A stretch of 38,911 nucleotides of DNA from Ruminococcus sp. GTDB lineage: Bacteria; Bacillota; Clostridia; Oscillospirales; Ruminococcaceae. The position numbers and the translations under genes are program-made. The stretch lies in NCBI GenBank assembly GCA_017543335.1, contig JAFYGE010000002.1, positions 1-38,911 of the forward strand, given 5' to 3'. The notes beneath the pieces were generated by a model. It was given only the letters and a program-made list of their open reading frames with translations, had not been told where the DNA came from and searched no databases. Below are positions 14,748 through 23,204 of the stretch, in pieces (the stretch's first letter is position 1; each line of letters starts with the position of its first letter).

Positions 14748-16541
14748 TTATATGTATGCATTCTTTTTCAGCAATGCTGTAACTGTTCTGCCTATGATAG
14801 TAAAATAGCTTATATCTGCTACCGACCATTTCTTGAATCTGCCGATATAGCAGAATGAGATCATACCTTTGATTATGTTGTCCTCAGTCATGATACACTG
14901 TACAGCTCCGCCGATATTTTGTCCGGTTAGCTGAGAAAACGCATTATCGTCTCTGCCTTCGAGCTCATTTACGTTGTCGATGACAAATACACCGTCGCCG
15001 GAAAAACGTTCGGTATAATTATTCTCGAAAAAGTAAGCCGCATTTTTGGACTGTGCATTTCCGCAGCTTAATATGAGCTCCATACCGCTTCCGGCGAAAA
15101 TGCATATATCGTCTATCTCGAACTGACTGCGTATCTGCTCCAGCAGGACTGAAATGTCCGGCATTCTGCCGAGCACGAGGTTTTCAGCAAGCTGTCCGAC
15201 AAAATTGAGCTTCTCGGAAGCAGCGTCTTTTGCACCAAGAAAAACTATCTTGTTTTCAATATCCTTTTCAACCGGACCGTGCTTGTCTATGTCGTATATA
15301 ACGTACCTGTTTTTTCCCTTTTGCTGAGCTATATACAGAGCTTTGTCAGCCTGCATGAAGAGCTCATCGAAGTCTTTGCTGTCGACAGGATAGGTAGAGA
15401 CTCCCATTGAACAGGTGAGGCGGAAATTCTCGAAGCGGTCATTAAAAGCGAATTCTGTGTTAGTTCTGATTGCTCTCAGTATGCCTCTCAGGTCTTCCTC
15501 GTCACGGGTATCTTCAAGAACAATAAGGAAGCTGCTTCCGCTTATTCTTCCGGCTATACCTCTTGTGCCGATCTCCTGTTTGACTATTCCGGCAACTGTA
15601 TGGATGACCTCATCACCAAAAAGGTGACCATAGCCGCTGTTTATCTCATTGAAATTATCGATGTCCAGAATAACGATGTTAACGTTTTCAGATGGATCAC
15701 CGGAGATGAGTTCCTTTGCGAATCCACTTACAGCTCTTTTATTGAGAAGACCAGAAAGAGAGTCCTTGTTAGCTTCGATAGCAAGGTTGACATCCTTGCT
15801 TTTCTGCCGTGAGCTTACAACAGAAATAATTCCGGTAACTTTTTTATTATCGGGGTCATCATATCTTGTAATGCCTCTGAAAAGGCACATTTCACGAGTT
15901 CTTCCTGCTGTAAGTATAGATGATTCGAGCTCATAGTCGAAGCGATATACGCCGTTTTTTATATCACGGCAAAGGCAGTTGAAAGTCTCGATATAACGTG
16001 AAAGAACATATCCGGAATCTATTGAGGACTGTCTCCAGTTTTCAAGCTCTTTATCAACAAGGACTATCTCACGGAAGCAGTCAAACATATATATTCTTAT
16101 TCTTTTTGTCTCGAAAGAGTACTCAAATGCGAGGTCGTTCACAAGACTGAGGATATGTCTGTATTCCGCTATTCCACGCTGACGGCTGTATGAAAGTCTT
16201 TCAAGTGAAAAAATATCACTGAAAGAGATACTGTATAACTGTTCTTCTTCATTTTTTTCTGGCAGTTTCCTTATTGCTGCGAGTATCCAGCGTATTTTTC
16301 CGTTTATCCCCTTCATACGTATGACAGTACGCTGAACACTTTTGTCCTCGGAAGCGTCTAAGCATTCGATAATGCGAGGATGATCTTCGTCGGCTATAGT
16401 TCTTCTTATGGAGTAAGTAACATCGTTACCGAAATAGCTGAAAAAAGCCTCGTCCGCACTCTGTGTATGAAGACTTTTATCAACAACAACTCTGCCCACA
16501 CTGTACATCTTCTCGTTAAATAAATCATATCTTTCACCCAA
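14748..16541 (-). CDS. PAS / degenerate GGDEF / GAF-like signalling protein
   Basis: About 597 residues. N-terminal PAS-like region (about 15-115) and a second sensory region (130-245), then a GGDEF-fold domain (about 258-420) and a C-terminal GAF-like region (440-597). The magnesium-binding half is nearly normal (DIDNFNEINSGYGHLFGDEVI), but the active-site loop reads SGSSF in place of GGDEF, and the upstream RxxD inhibitory site is absent. Diguanylate cyclase activity is therefore unlikely; it may bind GTP or act as an adaptor. No membrane segments. Start: TTG 16541 is 8 bases after AAAGGAG; the GTG at 16550 overlaps that ribosome site, so I prefer TTG. Confidence 0.85.
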   Translation of the reverse strand: MGERYDLFNEKMYSVGRVVVDKSLHTQSADEAFFSYFGNDVTYSIRRTIADEDHPRIIECLDASEDKSVQRTVIRMKGINGKIRWILAAIRKLPEKNEEEQLYSISFSDIFSLERLSYSRQRGIAEYRHILSLVNDLAFEYSFETKRIRIYMFDCFREIVLVDKELENWRQSSIDSGYVLSRYIETFNCLCRDIKNGVYRFDYELESSILTAGRTREMCLFRGITRYDDPDNKKVTGIISVVSSRQKSKDVNLAIEANKDSLSGLLNKRAVSGFAKELISGDPSENVNIVILDIDNFNEINSGYGHLFGDEVIHTVAGIVKQEIGTRGIAGRISGSSFLIVLEDTRDEEDLRGILRAIRTNTEFAFNDRFENFRLTCSMGVSTYPVDSKDFDELFMQADKALYIAQQKGKNRYVIYDIDKHGPVEKDIENKIVFLGAKDAASEKLNFVGQLAENLVLGRMPDISVLLEQIRSQFEIDDICIFAGSGMELILSCGNAQSKNAAYFFENNYTERFSGDGVFVIDNVNELEGRDDNAFSQLTGQNIGGAVQCIMTEDNIIKGMISFCYIGRFKKWSVADISYFTIIGRTVTALLKKNAYI

Positions 16542-16577
16542 TTGGATCACTCCTTTGAATCCAGTTGTTTTTTCTTT

Positions 16578-16606
16578 ATTATATCATGTAAATCTGCATT
16601 GGTCAA
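16578..16606 (-). promoter_or_regulatory. Promoter of the GGDEF gene
   Basis: Minus strand TTGACC (16606-16601), 17-bp spacer, TATAAT (16583-16578) preceded by TGA. Divergent from the AI-2E permease promoter 47 bases away. Confidence 0.85.
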
Positions 16607-16652
16607 GAATTCAATATTTCGCCAAATTCATAAAAAATTAACAATATTTTTC

Positions 16653-16681
16653 TTGTCATTATCACATATATATTATATAAT
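16653..16681 (+). promoter_or_regulatory. Promoter of the AI-2E family permease gene
   Basis: TTGTCA (16653-16658), 17-bp spacer, TATAAT (16676-16681). Confidence 0.8.
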
Positions 16682-16700
16682 ATCCTTATTAATTTATATA

Positions 16701-16733
16701 GGAGGTTGTCCGGAACATTCCGGAATTGGGGTC
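16701..16733 (+). promoter_or_regulatory. Unusual ribosome site: GGAGG separated from ATG by a perfect palindrome
   Basis: GGAGG at 16701-16705 lies 28 bases from ATG 16734, too far for normal use. Between them is TCCGGAACATTCCGGA (16709-16724), able to form TCCGGA-ACAT-TCCGGA. If the stem folds, GGAGG and the ATG are brought to about 12 bases apart. No in-frame start lies closer to the GGAGG. Confidence 0.5.
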
Positions 16734-17951
16734 ATGGAAAAAAAGGAAATAAAAAGATACCTGTTTATTGCAGCTCTTGCGATAGTTTCGTGTGTTATTG
16801 TTAAACATTTTTCAGTGTTTGCGACACTGTTTATTATGTCGTTAGGAGCTTTAAGACCGGTACTGATAGGCTGTTCTCTCGCTTATATCTTCAATATAAT
16901 AATGAATTTCTTTGAAAAGCATTATTTTCCAAACAAGGACACAAAAGCTATAAATTCGTCACGGCGGCCGGTCTGCCTGATATTCTCATTTGGTATAACT
17001 ATCGCCATAATTTTGCTGATACTAAAAATTATAATCCCGGAAACGGTAAACGCTTTCAAGCTGATGTATTCCGAGATACCGCCGCTGTTTATCAAAGGTC
17101 GGGACTTCGTACTTGACAAGCTCAAAGAATATCCTGAACTTAGAAAAGAACTTGAACATATCGAGATAGATAAATCAAAGCTGGTTGAAAAAGTTACGAA
17201 CAGTGCTTTCGGACTTTTTGGCTCAGTTCTTTCGATAATCGGTGCGGTTACTTCAACTGTGACAAATATCGTTATCGGCATCATCTTTGCGATATATATA
17301 CTTCTCCGCAAGGATAAGCTTTTTGTCGACGTTAACCGTATAATGCGTATTGCTTTCAGTGAAGAAAAGAACGCTAAGATAAAAAGATTCTTCGCTATGG
17401 CTCACGAGACTTTCACAAGCTTCTTTATCGGTCAGTTCAGTGACGCATTTCTGCTTGGTTCACTTACCGCTATAGGAGCATATCTGTTAAAGCTCCCATA
17501 CGCAGTAATGTGCGGTACTATAATCGGAGTTACAGCACTTATTCCAATAGTCGGAGCTCTTATCGGTGCTGCACTTAGTGCACTTATAATCTGCACTGTA
17601 GACCCTATGCAGGCTGTTGTTTTCGTTATCTTCCTTGTTATACTCCAGCAGTTTGATAACAATGTGCTCTATCCTAAGGTAGTAGGTTCTTCTGTCGGAC
17701 TTCCGGGAATATGGGTACTCGCTGCCGTAACAGTCGGAGGAAGTCTATTCGGAGTTATGGGAATGATCCTCGGAGTTCCGCTCGCAGCAACTATCTACAA
17801 GCTCTACAATGAGGACCTTGAAGCTAAAGAAAAAGAGCTTGGTCTTGAACCAATCACGGTGCCGGAAAGACCTGCCATAAAGAAAAAGCTCAAGGAAAAA
17901 GCTGAGAAAAAAGTAAAGACTAAGGTCAATTCAAAGACTAAAAAGAAGTAA
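16734..17951 (+). CDS. AI-2E family (PerM/YdgG-like) membrane permease
   Basis: 405 residues from ATG 16734; the open frame runs upstream to 16542 through the promoters and is rejected. About seven to eight membrane helices: two in residues 8-65, one near 80-105, a soluble segment with KLKEYPELRKELEHIEID, then five in 160-365. The C-terminal signature LPIVGALIGAALSALI-like region with GVTALIPIVG, QQFDNNVLYPKVVG and GMILGVPLAATIYKL identifies the family. Members export or exchange varied solutes, and the AI-2 role is not general. The tail is very Lys-rich. Monocistronic, with its own promoter and terminator. Confidence 0.92.
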   Translation: MEKKEIKRYLFIAALAIVSCVIVKHFSVFATLFIMSLGALRPVLIGCSLAYIFNIIMNFFEKHYFPNKDTKAINSSRRPVCLIFSFGITIAIILLILKIIIPETVNAFKLMYSEIPPLFIKGRDFVLDKLKEYPELRKELEHIEIDKSKLVEKVTNSAFGLFGSVLSIIGAVTSTVTNIVIGIIFAIYILLRKDKLFVDVNRIMRIAFSEEKNAKIKRFFAMAHETFTSFFIGQFSDAFLLGSLTAIGAYLLKLPYAVMCGTIIGVTALIPIVGALIGAALSALIICTVDPMQAVVFVIFLVILQQFDNNVLYPKVVGSSVGLPGIWVLAAVTVGGSLFGVMGMILGVPLAATIYKLYNEDLEAKEKELGLEPITVPERPAIKKKLKEKAEKKVKTKVNSKTKKK

Positions 17952-17961
17952 ATTCATAAAA

Positions 17962-17992
17962 TTTGCAGAGTGTTTAACGCTCTGCAATTTTT
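17962..17992 (+). terminator. Terminator of the AI-2E permease gene
   Basis: TTGCAGAG-(9)-CTCTGCAA stem followed by TTTTT. Confidence 0.85.
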
Positions 17993-18006
17993 ATTTATAA
18001 AAAATC

Positions 18007-18035
18007 TGGACATTCCATCGATTGCGTGGTATAAT
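18007..18035 (+). promoter_or_regulatory. Promoter of the rhodanese-TtcA gene
   Basis: TGGACA (18007-18012), 17-bp spacer, TATAAT (18030-18035) preceded by TGG. Confidence 0.85.
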
Positions 18036-18063
18036 ATTCCTATCAATCAACGAGGTGTTTAAG

Positions 18064-19188
18064 ATGTCAGATGAGATAAGAGCCGAGGAGCTTGCTCAGC
18101 TTCCGGCTGAAAAATACGTGGTAATAGATATACGTGACCCTGCTGCTTTTGAGTACGGTCACATAAATGATTCTGTCAACATACCGCAGGACAAGGTGCT
18201 CGATTCGGAGCTTCCGGCGGATAAAACTCTGATAATATGCTGCAAAAGCGGTATAATAAGTTCAGACATAGCGGAGCAGCTCAGGGAAAGAGGACTTGAT
18301 GCAGTAAATCTCGCCGGAGGTTACGCTGACTGGCTGAGGATAAAACTCGCCAACAGACAAATAACCGAAGAGGTTGAAAAAAGTCTTAGAAAAAAATTCA
18401 AGAAGAGTATCTGGTGTAAGTTCACAAAGGCTATAAACGAGTATCAGCTCGTACAGCCGGGGGACAAGATCGCAGTCTGTATATCAGGCGGTAAGGACTC
18501 GATGCTCATGGCAAAGCTCTTTCAGGAGCTTAAACGTCACGATAAATTCCCATTTGAGGTCGTTTTTCTTGTTATGGACCCCGGATACAGTCCGGAAAAC
18601 CGTCGTGTTATCGAAAACAATGCAAGTTCGATGTCGATACCGATAACAGTTTTTGAGTCTGATATATTTGACTCTGTATTCAACATCGAGAAAAGTCCGT
18701 GTTATATATGTGCGAGGATGAGGCGAGGCTACCTCTACAGCAGAGCAAAGGAGCTCGGATGCAATAAGATAGCTCTTGGTCACCATTTTGACGACGTTAT
18801 CGAGACTATACTTATGGGGATGCTCTACGGCGGTCAGGTACAGACCATGATGCCAAAGCTCCACAGTACAAATTTCGAGGGCATGGAGCTGATACGTCCT
18901 ATGTATCTTATCCGTGAAAGCGAAATAAAGCACTGGAGAGACTATAATGACCTTCATTTCATACAGTGTGCCTGCAAGTTCACGGATACCTGCACTACCT
19001 GCGACCCTGATACAAGGTCGGTATCCAAGAGAATGGTGGTAAAGGACCTCATTGCTGAACTAAGCAAAAAAGATCCTCAGATAGAAAAAAACATTTTCAG
19101 AAGCGTTGAGAATGTCAATCTCAGCACCATTATTGCATACAAGCAGCACGGAGAGGTACATCATTTCCTTGATACATATGATGAATGA
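18064..19188 (+). CDS. Rhodanese-TtcA fusion: tRNA 2-thiolation ATPase with its own sulfur carrier
   Basis: 374 residues from ATG 18064 (GAGGTG 7 bases before); the longer frame to 18022 includes the promoter and is rejected. Residues 1-97 form a rhodanese domain with active-site C60 in CKSGIIS, the persulfide-carrying loop. Residues 110-374 form a TtcA-like PP-loop ATPase: SGGKDS at 141-146, CYIC at 213-216 and a later cysteine cluster QCACKFTDTCTTC (302-313) for Fe-S or metal. TtcA makes 2-thiocytidine at tRNA position 32. The rhodanese could hand sulfur directly to the thiolase. The exact modified base is not proven, so I give no symbol. Confidence 0.88.
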   Translation: MSDEIRAEELAQLPAEKYVVIDIRDPAAFEYGHINDSVNIPQDKVLDSELPADKTLIICCKSGIISSDIAEQLRERGLDAVNLAGGYADWLRIKLANRQITEEVEKSLRKKFKKSIWCKFTKAINEYQLVQPGDKIAVCISGGKDSMLMAKLFQELKRHDKFPFEVVFLVMDPGYSPENRRVIENNASSMSIPITVFESDIFDSVFNIEKSPCYICARMRRGYLYSRAKELGCNKIALGHHFDDVIETILMGMLYGGQVQTMMPKLHSTNFEGMELIRPMYLIRESEIKHWRDYNDLHFIQCACKFTDTCTTCDPDTRSVSKRMVVKDLIAELSKKDPQIEKNIFRSVENVNLSTIIAYKQHGEVHHFLDTYDE

Positions 19189-19215
19189 AAAAAGCGGCTC
19201 ATTGAGCCGCTTTAG
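19189..19215. terminator. Bidirectional terminator between the TtcA fusion and the membrane protein gene
   Basis: AAAGCGGCTC-ATT-GAGCCGCTTT, a perfect 10-bp stem between two convergent genes. Confidence 0.9.
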
Positions 19216-19217
19216 TA

Positions 19218-19835
19218 TTAATAGTAAAAATCCGCATCGTAAGTCTGTTCCTGAGCTTTGGGTTTGTTTTTTATGGTAAATCCGATTATAGTTACAGCCA
19301 ATGATGCTAAAACAGGGATAAAAAGTCCATAAGTAATATTTATTTCATATTTGATCGATAAGAAGCTGCCTATGGTTTTTTTAATGAAGTCCTTCATGAA
19401 ATCCGTCGTTTTTGAGCAATAGATGAGTCCGCTTATCGACGAAGCAGCGAATGCTAAAGTTGAAAGAAGCGAAGCTATCGTCATTGCTTTTTTGTTGATG
19501 AAAACAAATACCAGAGTACAAGCGAGCAGAACAAAACCAGTAAGTGCGGAATATCTCATAACATTGTAGGAATTACGTATAGTATCGTATTCTTTTTCTG
19601 ATGCTATCTGTGACAATCCGCTGCCATATGAATCGAGTCTTTTGCCGTATTTGGTATAGTCCTCATCAGCCTTCATTAGATCGGTGAAATCGAGAGTTTC
19701 CTCCTTTGAAGAGCAAGCGACTGTAGCTTTTACATTCAGCCACGGCAGCCATATAGTTGTAAAAGCGAGTATTATGAATACTATTGCTGCTATATATGGA
19801 GTATTTTCTTGATTTCCGTATCTTGTACTGAGCAT
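19218..19835 (-). CDS. Hypothetical four-helix membrane protein
   Basis: 205 residues. Membrane segments at about 14-35 (IAAIVFIILAFTTIWLPWL), 96-112 (ALTGFVLLACTLVFVFI), 117-138 (TIASLLSTLAFAASSISGLIY) and 165-187 (YGLFIPVLASLAVTIIGFTI). A polar loop of about 60 residues lies between helices 1 and 2, probably outside the cell, with one cysteine (C41) near its start. The tail ends QTYDADFYY. GGAGG lies 5 bases before the ATG. Monocistronic. I recognise no family; the layout resembles small membrane proteins of unknown role common in Ruminococcus. Confidence 0.75.
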   Translation of the reverse strand: MLSTRYGNQENTPYIAAIVFIILAFTTIWLPWLNVKATVACSSKEETLDFTDLMKADEDYTKYGKRLDSYGSGLSQIASEKEYDTIRNSYNVMRYSALTGFVLLACTLVFVFINKKAMTIASLLSTLAFAASSISGLIYCSKTTDFMKDFIKKTIGSFLSIKYEINITYGLFIPVLASLAVTIIGFTIKNKPKAQEQTYDADFYY

Positions 19836-20041
19836 TTTTGCCTCCTTTCTATAAGTATACTTTTATAGTACGACAATTTTTAACATTTTATTACAATGAT
19901 ATGTATATACTGTGTGAGAATGGTGAATAATTGGTGAAATACATTTGTGATGTTCACATTTATTACCACAAATATTTTATTAAAGCTGTGCAATAATACT
20001 ATCACGGCATCAATAATTTATTTGCAAAGGAGACAATTGAT

Positions 20042-20242
20042 ATGTCAAACAGTAATGGTAATAACAACGGCGAAATGACACAGAAGGGCAGAGAGGCTCT
20101 TGAGAGATTCAAGATGGAGTCTGCAAGCGAGCTTGGTGTAAACCTCAAGCAGGGTTACAATGGTGACCTCACTTCAAGAGAAGCTGGTTCTATCGGCGGA
20201 CGTATGGTCCAGAAGATGATCAATTCTTATAAGATGCAGTAA
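20042..20242 (+). CDS. Alpha/beta-type small acid-soluble spore protein
   Basis: 66 residues. The SASP core is present: ASELGVNLKQGYNGDLTSREAG then SIGGRMVQKMINSY. Such proteins coat DNA in spores. The germination-protease region FKMESASELG differs somewhat from the usual (K/R)xEIAxE. AAAGGAG lies upstream. No clear vegetative or SigG promoter was found between 19861 and 20041 (weak TGC-AATAAT at 19989-19997). It is notable in a Ruminococcus-like genome, since most cultured species are not known for spores, though spore genes are retained in some. Confidence 0.88.
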   Translation: MSNSNGNNNGEMTQKGREALERFKMESASELGVNLKQGYNGDLTSREAGSIGGRMVQKMINSYKMQ

Positions 20243-20247
20243 CAGAA

Positions 20248-20287
20248 AAGCGGATGTCGTATCAATTACGGCATCCGCTTGTTTTTT
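20248..20287 (+). terminator. Terminator of the SASP gene
   Basis: AAGCGGATGTCGTA-TCAAT-TACGGCATCCGCTT stem (one T-G pair), then GTTTTTTA. Confidence 0.9.
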
Positions 20288-22007
20288 ATTCAGTTTCAGG
20301 AAGTGTTATTGTTCCTATCAGAGCTTTCTGCACTGAGAGAGCATCTTTAGATGTAAGGCTTGAACCCGGATCATAGCAGTCCGCATTCTTGTATCCATCT
20401 GGAGTTAGTGCAGATTCAGCAGTTCCTCCTACATCATACAGATCAGGGTTAGCAACAGCCTGCATGATAAGAACAGCATCGTTCATTTTAACATCACCGC
20501 TGCAGTTTGCATCGCCGTAAAGAATGGTTTTAGGAGCTTCTGTAGTAGTTGTAGGTTCTGTTGTTGGAGTAGTTGGCTCAACCTTTGGTCCGGAAGAACC
20601 CTTGTAGTAATCGGAAAGTGATATACCGTTTCCGCTCTTACCCATTGGAACCTGATGATCGAGACTTATGAACTTACCATTCTCGTCCTGCCAGAGAGCC
20701 GGCTTAACGAGTGCATACTTATCCTCATCCCATTTTTGGAAATCGTTTGTGAGAAGTCCGCCTGTATCGCCGGAGTTCTCATTGAAGCACCAGAAAGTAT
20801 GGTGGATACGCTTTTCGATCATATAGTCACGGAGTATAGTCATCCATTTTGTATTATCGCCGGTCGGATCATGTTCTTTGTCGATAAATCCGCCCCATTC
20901 GCCCATGAGGAGAGGAGATATTTTTTCTTCGATAAGGTAAGCCCATGAATCACGCCAGTAGTCGTCAAGGAGAGTTTCTCTTGTAAAGTCCTTCTTGAAC
21001 CAATCCTGCTCCCATACGAGCGGACCGTAGTCATGCGGAGAATATACGAGCTGGCTCTGATATTTTCCAAGGTTTACAGGATATTTTCTTGCACCACGGA
21101 AGTTACCGCCCCACCAAGCACCGTAGAATGGGCTCCACGGGTAACGTGCATAGTCTACAGGCTGAGAATCCCAGTCCTCGCCTTCTTCAAACTTAGGATA
21201 AACTTCTATACCCTCAACCATTACGAGAAGATTAGGGTTAGCACTTAAAACGGCATTTGCTCCACGTTCAGCAGCATATTTCCAGTTATTGTCATCCTTT
21301 GAATCATCCCACTTAGCCATGCCCTGACCGTCATTCTTGCCGTGAGGCTCATTTTTCAGGTCGATAGCAATGATAGTATCGTCATCCTTGTAGTAATCAG
21401 CTACCCAGTTAAGAGCTTCAAGCCAGTCATCGTAGCTGTAATTGCTGTCGTACCAAAGCGGATACTGGTGACCGTTGGAAGCTGTTGTAGCACAGTGGAT
21501 ATCGATCATGATCTTGATACCGTTTTCTCTGCACCATTCTACGGCCTGATTCCAGATATCGAAGCTGTACTTAGGCTTACCGCCCTCAATACCCTCTACG
21601 GTAAGCTCAGGGTTTTTCCACTCGTTGATCTTGACCATGTAAGGGTCCGGATCATGATTCTTCCACTGGAGAAGAATCTGTGTGGACATAGGTACACGCA
21701 TAAGGTTGAATCCATGATCTGCCATTTCGTTCAGCATCTCATGCATATTTCTCGACCAAACGCCGTCAAAACACTGTGTTGTAACGTTGTAGCCGAACCA
21801 GTTACAGCCTGTCATCCATACCGGATTGCCGTACATATCAACGATCTCAGCATTTTCATTGACATGGAGCCAGTCATCATGGTATGAATCCGGTGCATTA
21901 TCAGCACTGTTGGCTGTTGCCGCAGGTAATGAAGCATTTCCGGGCACTATCATCATAGTCATTGCTCCAGCTGCAGCAAGTAATTTTTTCATTATTGCTT
22001 TTGCCAT
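20286..22007 (-). CDS. Secreted GH5 endoglucanase with type I dockerin
   Basis: 573 residues. Signal peptide 1-34 (MAKAIMKKLLAAAGAMTMM.. to TANSAD). GH5 (beta/alpha)8 catalytic domain about 43-450, with acid/base E220 (DLKNEPHG) and nucleophile E370 (LLMGEWGG). A Thr/Pro linker follows (475-494), then a dockerin 497-566: first calcium loop DANCSGDVKMND and second DCYDPGSSLTSKD, with the recurrent MNDAVLIMQAV and SKDALSVQKAL helices. The protein is thus exported and should dock onto a cohesin scaffoldin. Substrate is most likely cellulose or mixed beta-glucan; mannan cannot be excluded. ATG 22007 follows GAGAGGG by 7 bases. It has a consensus promoter. The next gene upstream is an intracellular GH5. 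Confidence 0.95.
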   Translation of the reverse strand: MAKAIMKKLLAAAGAMTMMIVPGNASLPAATANSADNAPDSYHDDWLHVNENAEIVDMYGNPVWMTGCNWFGYNVTTQCFDGVWSRNMHEMLNEMADHGFNLMRVPMSTQILLQWKNHDPDPYMVKINEWKNPELTVEGIEGGKPKYSFDIWNQAVEWCRENGIKIMIDIHCATTASNGHQYPLWYDSNYSYDDWLEALNWVADYYKDDDTIIAIDLKNEPHGKNDGQGMAKWDDSKDDNNWKYAAERGANAVLSANPNLLVMVEGIEVYPKFEEGEDWDSQPVDYARYPWSPFYGAWWGGNFRGARKYPVNLGKYQSQLVYSPHDYGPLVWEQDWFKKDFTRETLLDDYWRDSWAYLIEEKISPLLMGEWGGFIDKEHDPTGDNTKWMTILRDYMIEKRIHHTFWCFNENSGDTGGLLTNDFQKWDEDKYALVKPALWQDENGKFISLDHQVPMGKSGNGISLSDYYKGSSGPKVEPTTPTTEPTTTTEAPKTILYGDANCSGDVKMNDAVLIMQAVANPDLYDVGGTAESALTPDGYKNADCYDPGSSLTSKDALSVQKALIGTITLPETE

Positions 22008-22044
22008 GTTTTTTCCCTCTCTCTGATAATATTATAGTGTAATT

Positions 22045-22073
22045 ATTATACATCTATATTAATAATTTGTCAA
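22045..22073 (-). promoter_or_regulatory. Promoter of the dockerin GH5 gene
   Basis: Minus strand TTGACA (22073-22068), 17-bp spacer, TATAAT (22050-22045). Perfect consensus. Confidence 0.9.
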
Positions 22074-22102
22074 TATCTTAGGGAAAAAGCCGCATAAAAT
22101 GA

Positions 22103-23056
22103 TCATATCACCTTGAAAAGTTCATCTCTGACCGGATCAAGACGGCTATCAGAAAGACCGAAGTCCATAGCCTTATAGCTCCATGCACTGCGGCTGATAC
22201 CGTACTTCTCGAACACGGAGTTTATAGTCTGATACCATTTGAGAGTTTCCTCCGGACTAACAACGTCGATAACGCCGTATTCTCCGCAGTAAAGCTCAGT
22301 GTTGTACTTTTTAGCCTTTTCGATAGCAGTAGAAAAAAGCTTCTCAAAAAGCTCGGGAGTGATATTCATTTCGTCGCAAGTATATCTTTCGGACTGAACT
22401 ATATCGTTTGTCCAGTAAGCACCCTGATGAGTAAATTTAAGAGGCTCATAGCAGTGCATATTGTATATTACTTTGTCATCATAAGGCTCATCGAGGAGAT
22501 AGACCATGTCTGCACTGTTGTTATGACAGCTTCCGACAAGTATCATAGTATCGGGAGCATAAGCACGTATTCTTTTTATGCACTCTCTTACTATTCTGTT
22601 CCATGAATCCATAAATTCAATATCTGTAACTTCGTTGAGAAGTTCAAATACTACATTTTCAGACATTTTTCCATAGCGGCGAGCCATTTCCTCCCACAGA
22701 CGGTAGAATCTTTCCTGATACTCTGCACTGTCAAAGAAACCGCTTTCACTTTCAGAATAGTAGTCGAACGAAAAACCGGCAGTTTTGTGAAGGTCAAGGA
22801 CAATATTAAGACCGTTTTTGCGGCAGTTTTCAACAGCTTTGTCGATCCTTGCGAATCCGTTTTCGTTAAAAGAGCCGTCGTTATTTTCGAGAATATTATA
22901 ATCAAAAGGAATACGGATGTGGTCTGCACCCCAGCTTGCAGCTACAGCATAGTCCTCATCTTTAATAAAATTGTTCATATGCTCTTCTGAGTAATCGCAC
23001 TGTGAAAGCCAGCCTCCGAAATTTATACCTTTATAAAAACCTTTTTCTTTAAGCAT
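22103..23056 (-). CDS. Intracellular GH5 glycoside hydrolase
   Basis: 317 residues with no signal peptide, so it is cytoplasmic. GH5 barrel begins GFYKGINFGGWLSQ; acid/base E142 (FELLNEVTD), nucleophile E259 (ELYCGEYG), and HIRIPFDYN plus VLDLHKTAG are also typical. It probably cleaves imported beta-glucan oligosaccharides, complementing the secreted GH5 beside it. GGAG lies 9 bases before the ATG. An inverted repeat (23077-23093) near its start may be an operator. No transporter gene is adjacent, so the exact substrate is open. Confidence 0.9.
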   Translation of the reverse strand: MLKEKGFYKGINFGGWLSQCDYSEEHMNNFIKDEDYAVAASWGADHIRIPFDYNILENNDGSFNENGFARIDKAVENCRKNGLNIVLDLHKTAGFSFDYYSESESGFFDSAEYQERFYRLWEEMARRYGKMSENVVFELLNEVTDIEFMDSWNRIVRECIKRIRAYAPDTMILVGSCHNNSADMVYLLDEPYDDKVIYNMHCYEPLKFTHQGAYWTNDIVQSERYTCDEMNITPELFEKLFSTAIEKAKKYNTELYCGEYGVIDVVSPEETLKWYQTINSVFEKYGISRSAWSYKAMDFGLSDSRLDPVRDELFKVI

Positions 23057-23076
23057 AAAACAAAACTCCTTTTCAA

Positions 23077-23093
23077 TTAGTTGGTATGACTAA
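23077..23093 (-). promoter_or_regulatory. Candidate operator upstream of the intracellular GH5 gene
   Basis: TTAGTTGGTATGACTAA, an inverted repeat with 5-bp arms (TTAGT / ACTAA), about 20 bases upstream of the start. The arms resemble sugar-responsive ROK/XylR-type operators (TTAGTT..AACTAA), but the match is partial and no such motif was seen upstream of xylA. Confidence 0.4.
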
Positions 23094-23169
23094 ATATTAT
23101 CATATCTTACTTTGTATTTATACCATTTTCATGCTCATTCCGGTAATTTGTTGACATTATACACTGACA

Positions 23170-23201
23170 GAAAAAAGCCTCCGGAGAAACCGAAGGCTTT
23201 T
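23170..23201 (-). terminator. Terminator of the GH25 gene
   Basis: Minus strand AAAAGCCTTCGG-TTTCT-CCGGAGGCTTTTTT, stem with one internal mismatch and a T-run. Confidence 0.9.
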
Positions 23202-23204
23202 ACA

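Noticed and set aside
16542-16733. Extended N-terminus of the AI-2E permease from 16542
   Set aside because: This stretch contains the promoters of both divergent genes; the family start fits ATG 16734.
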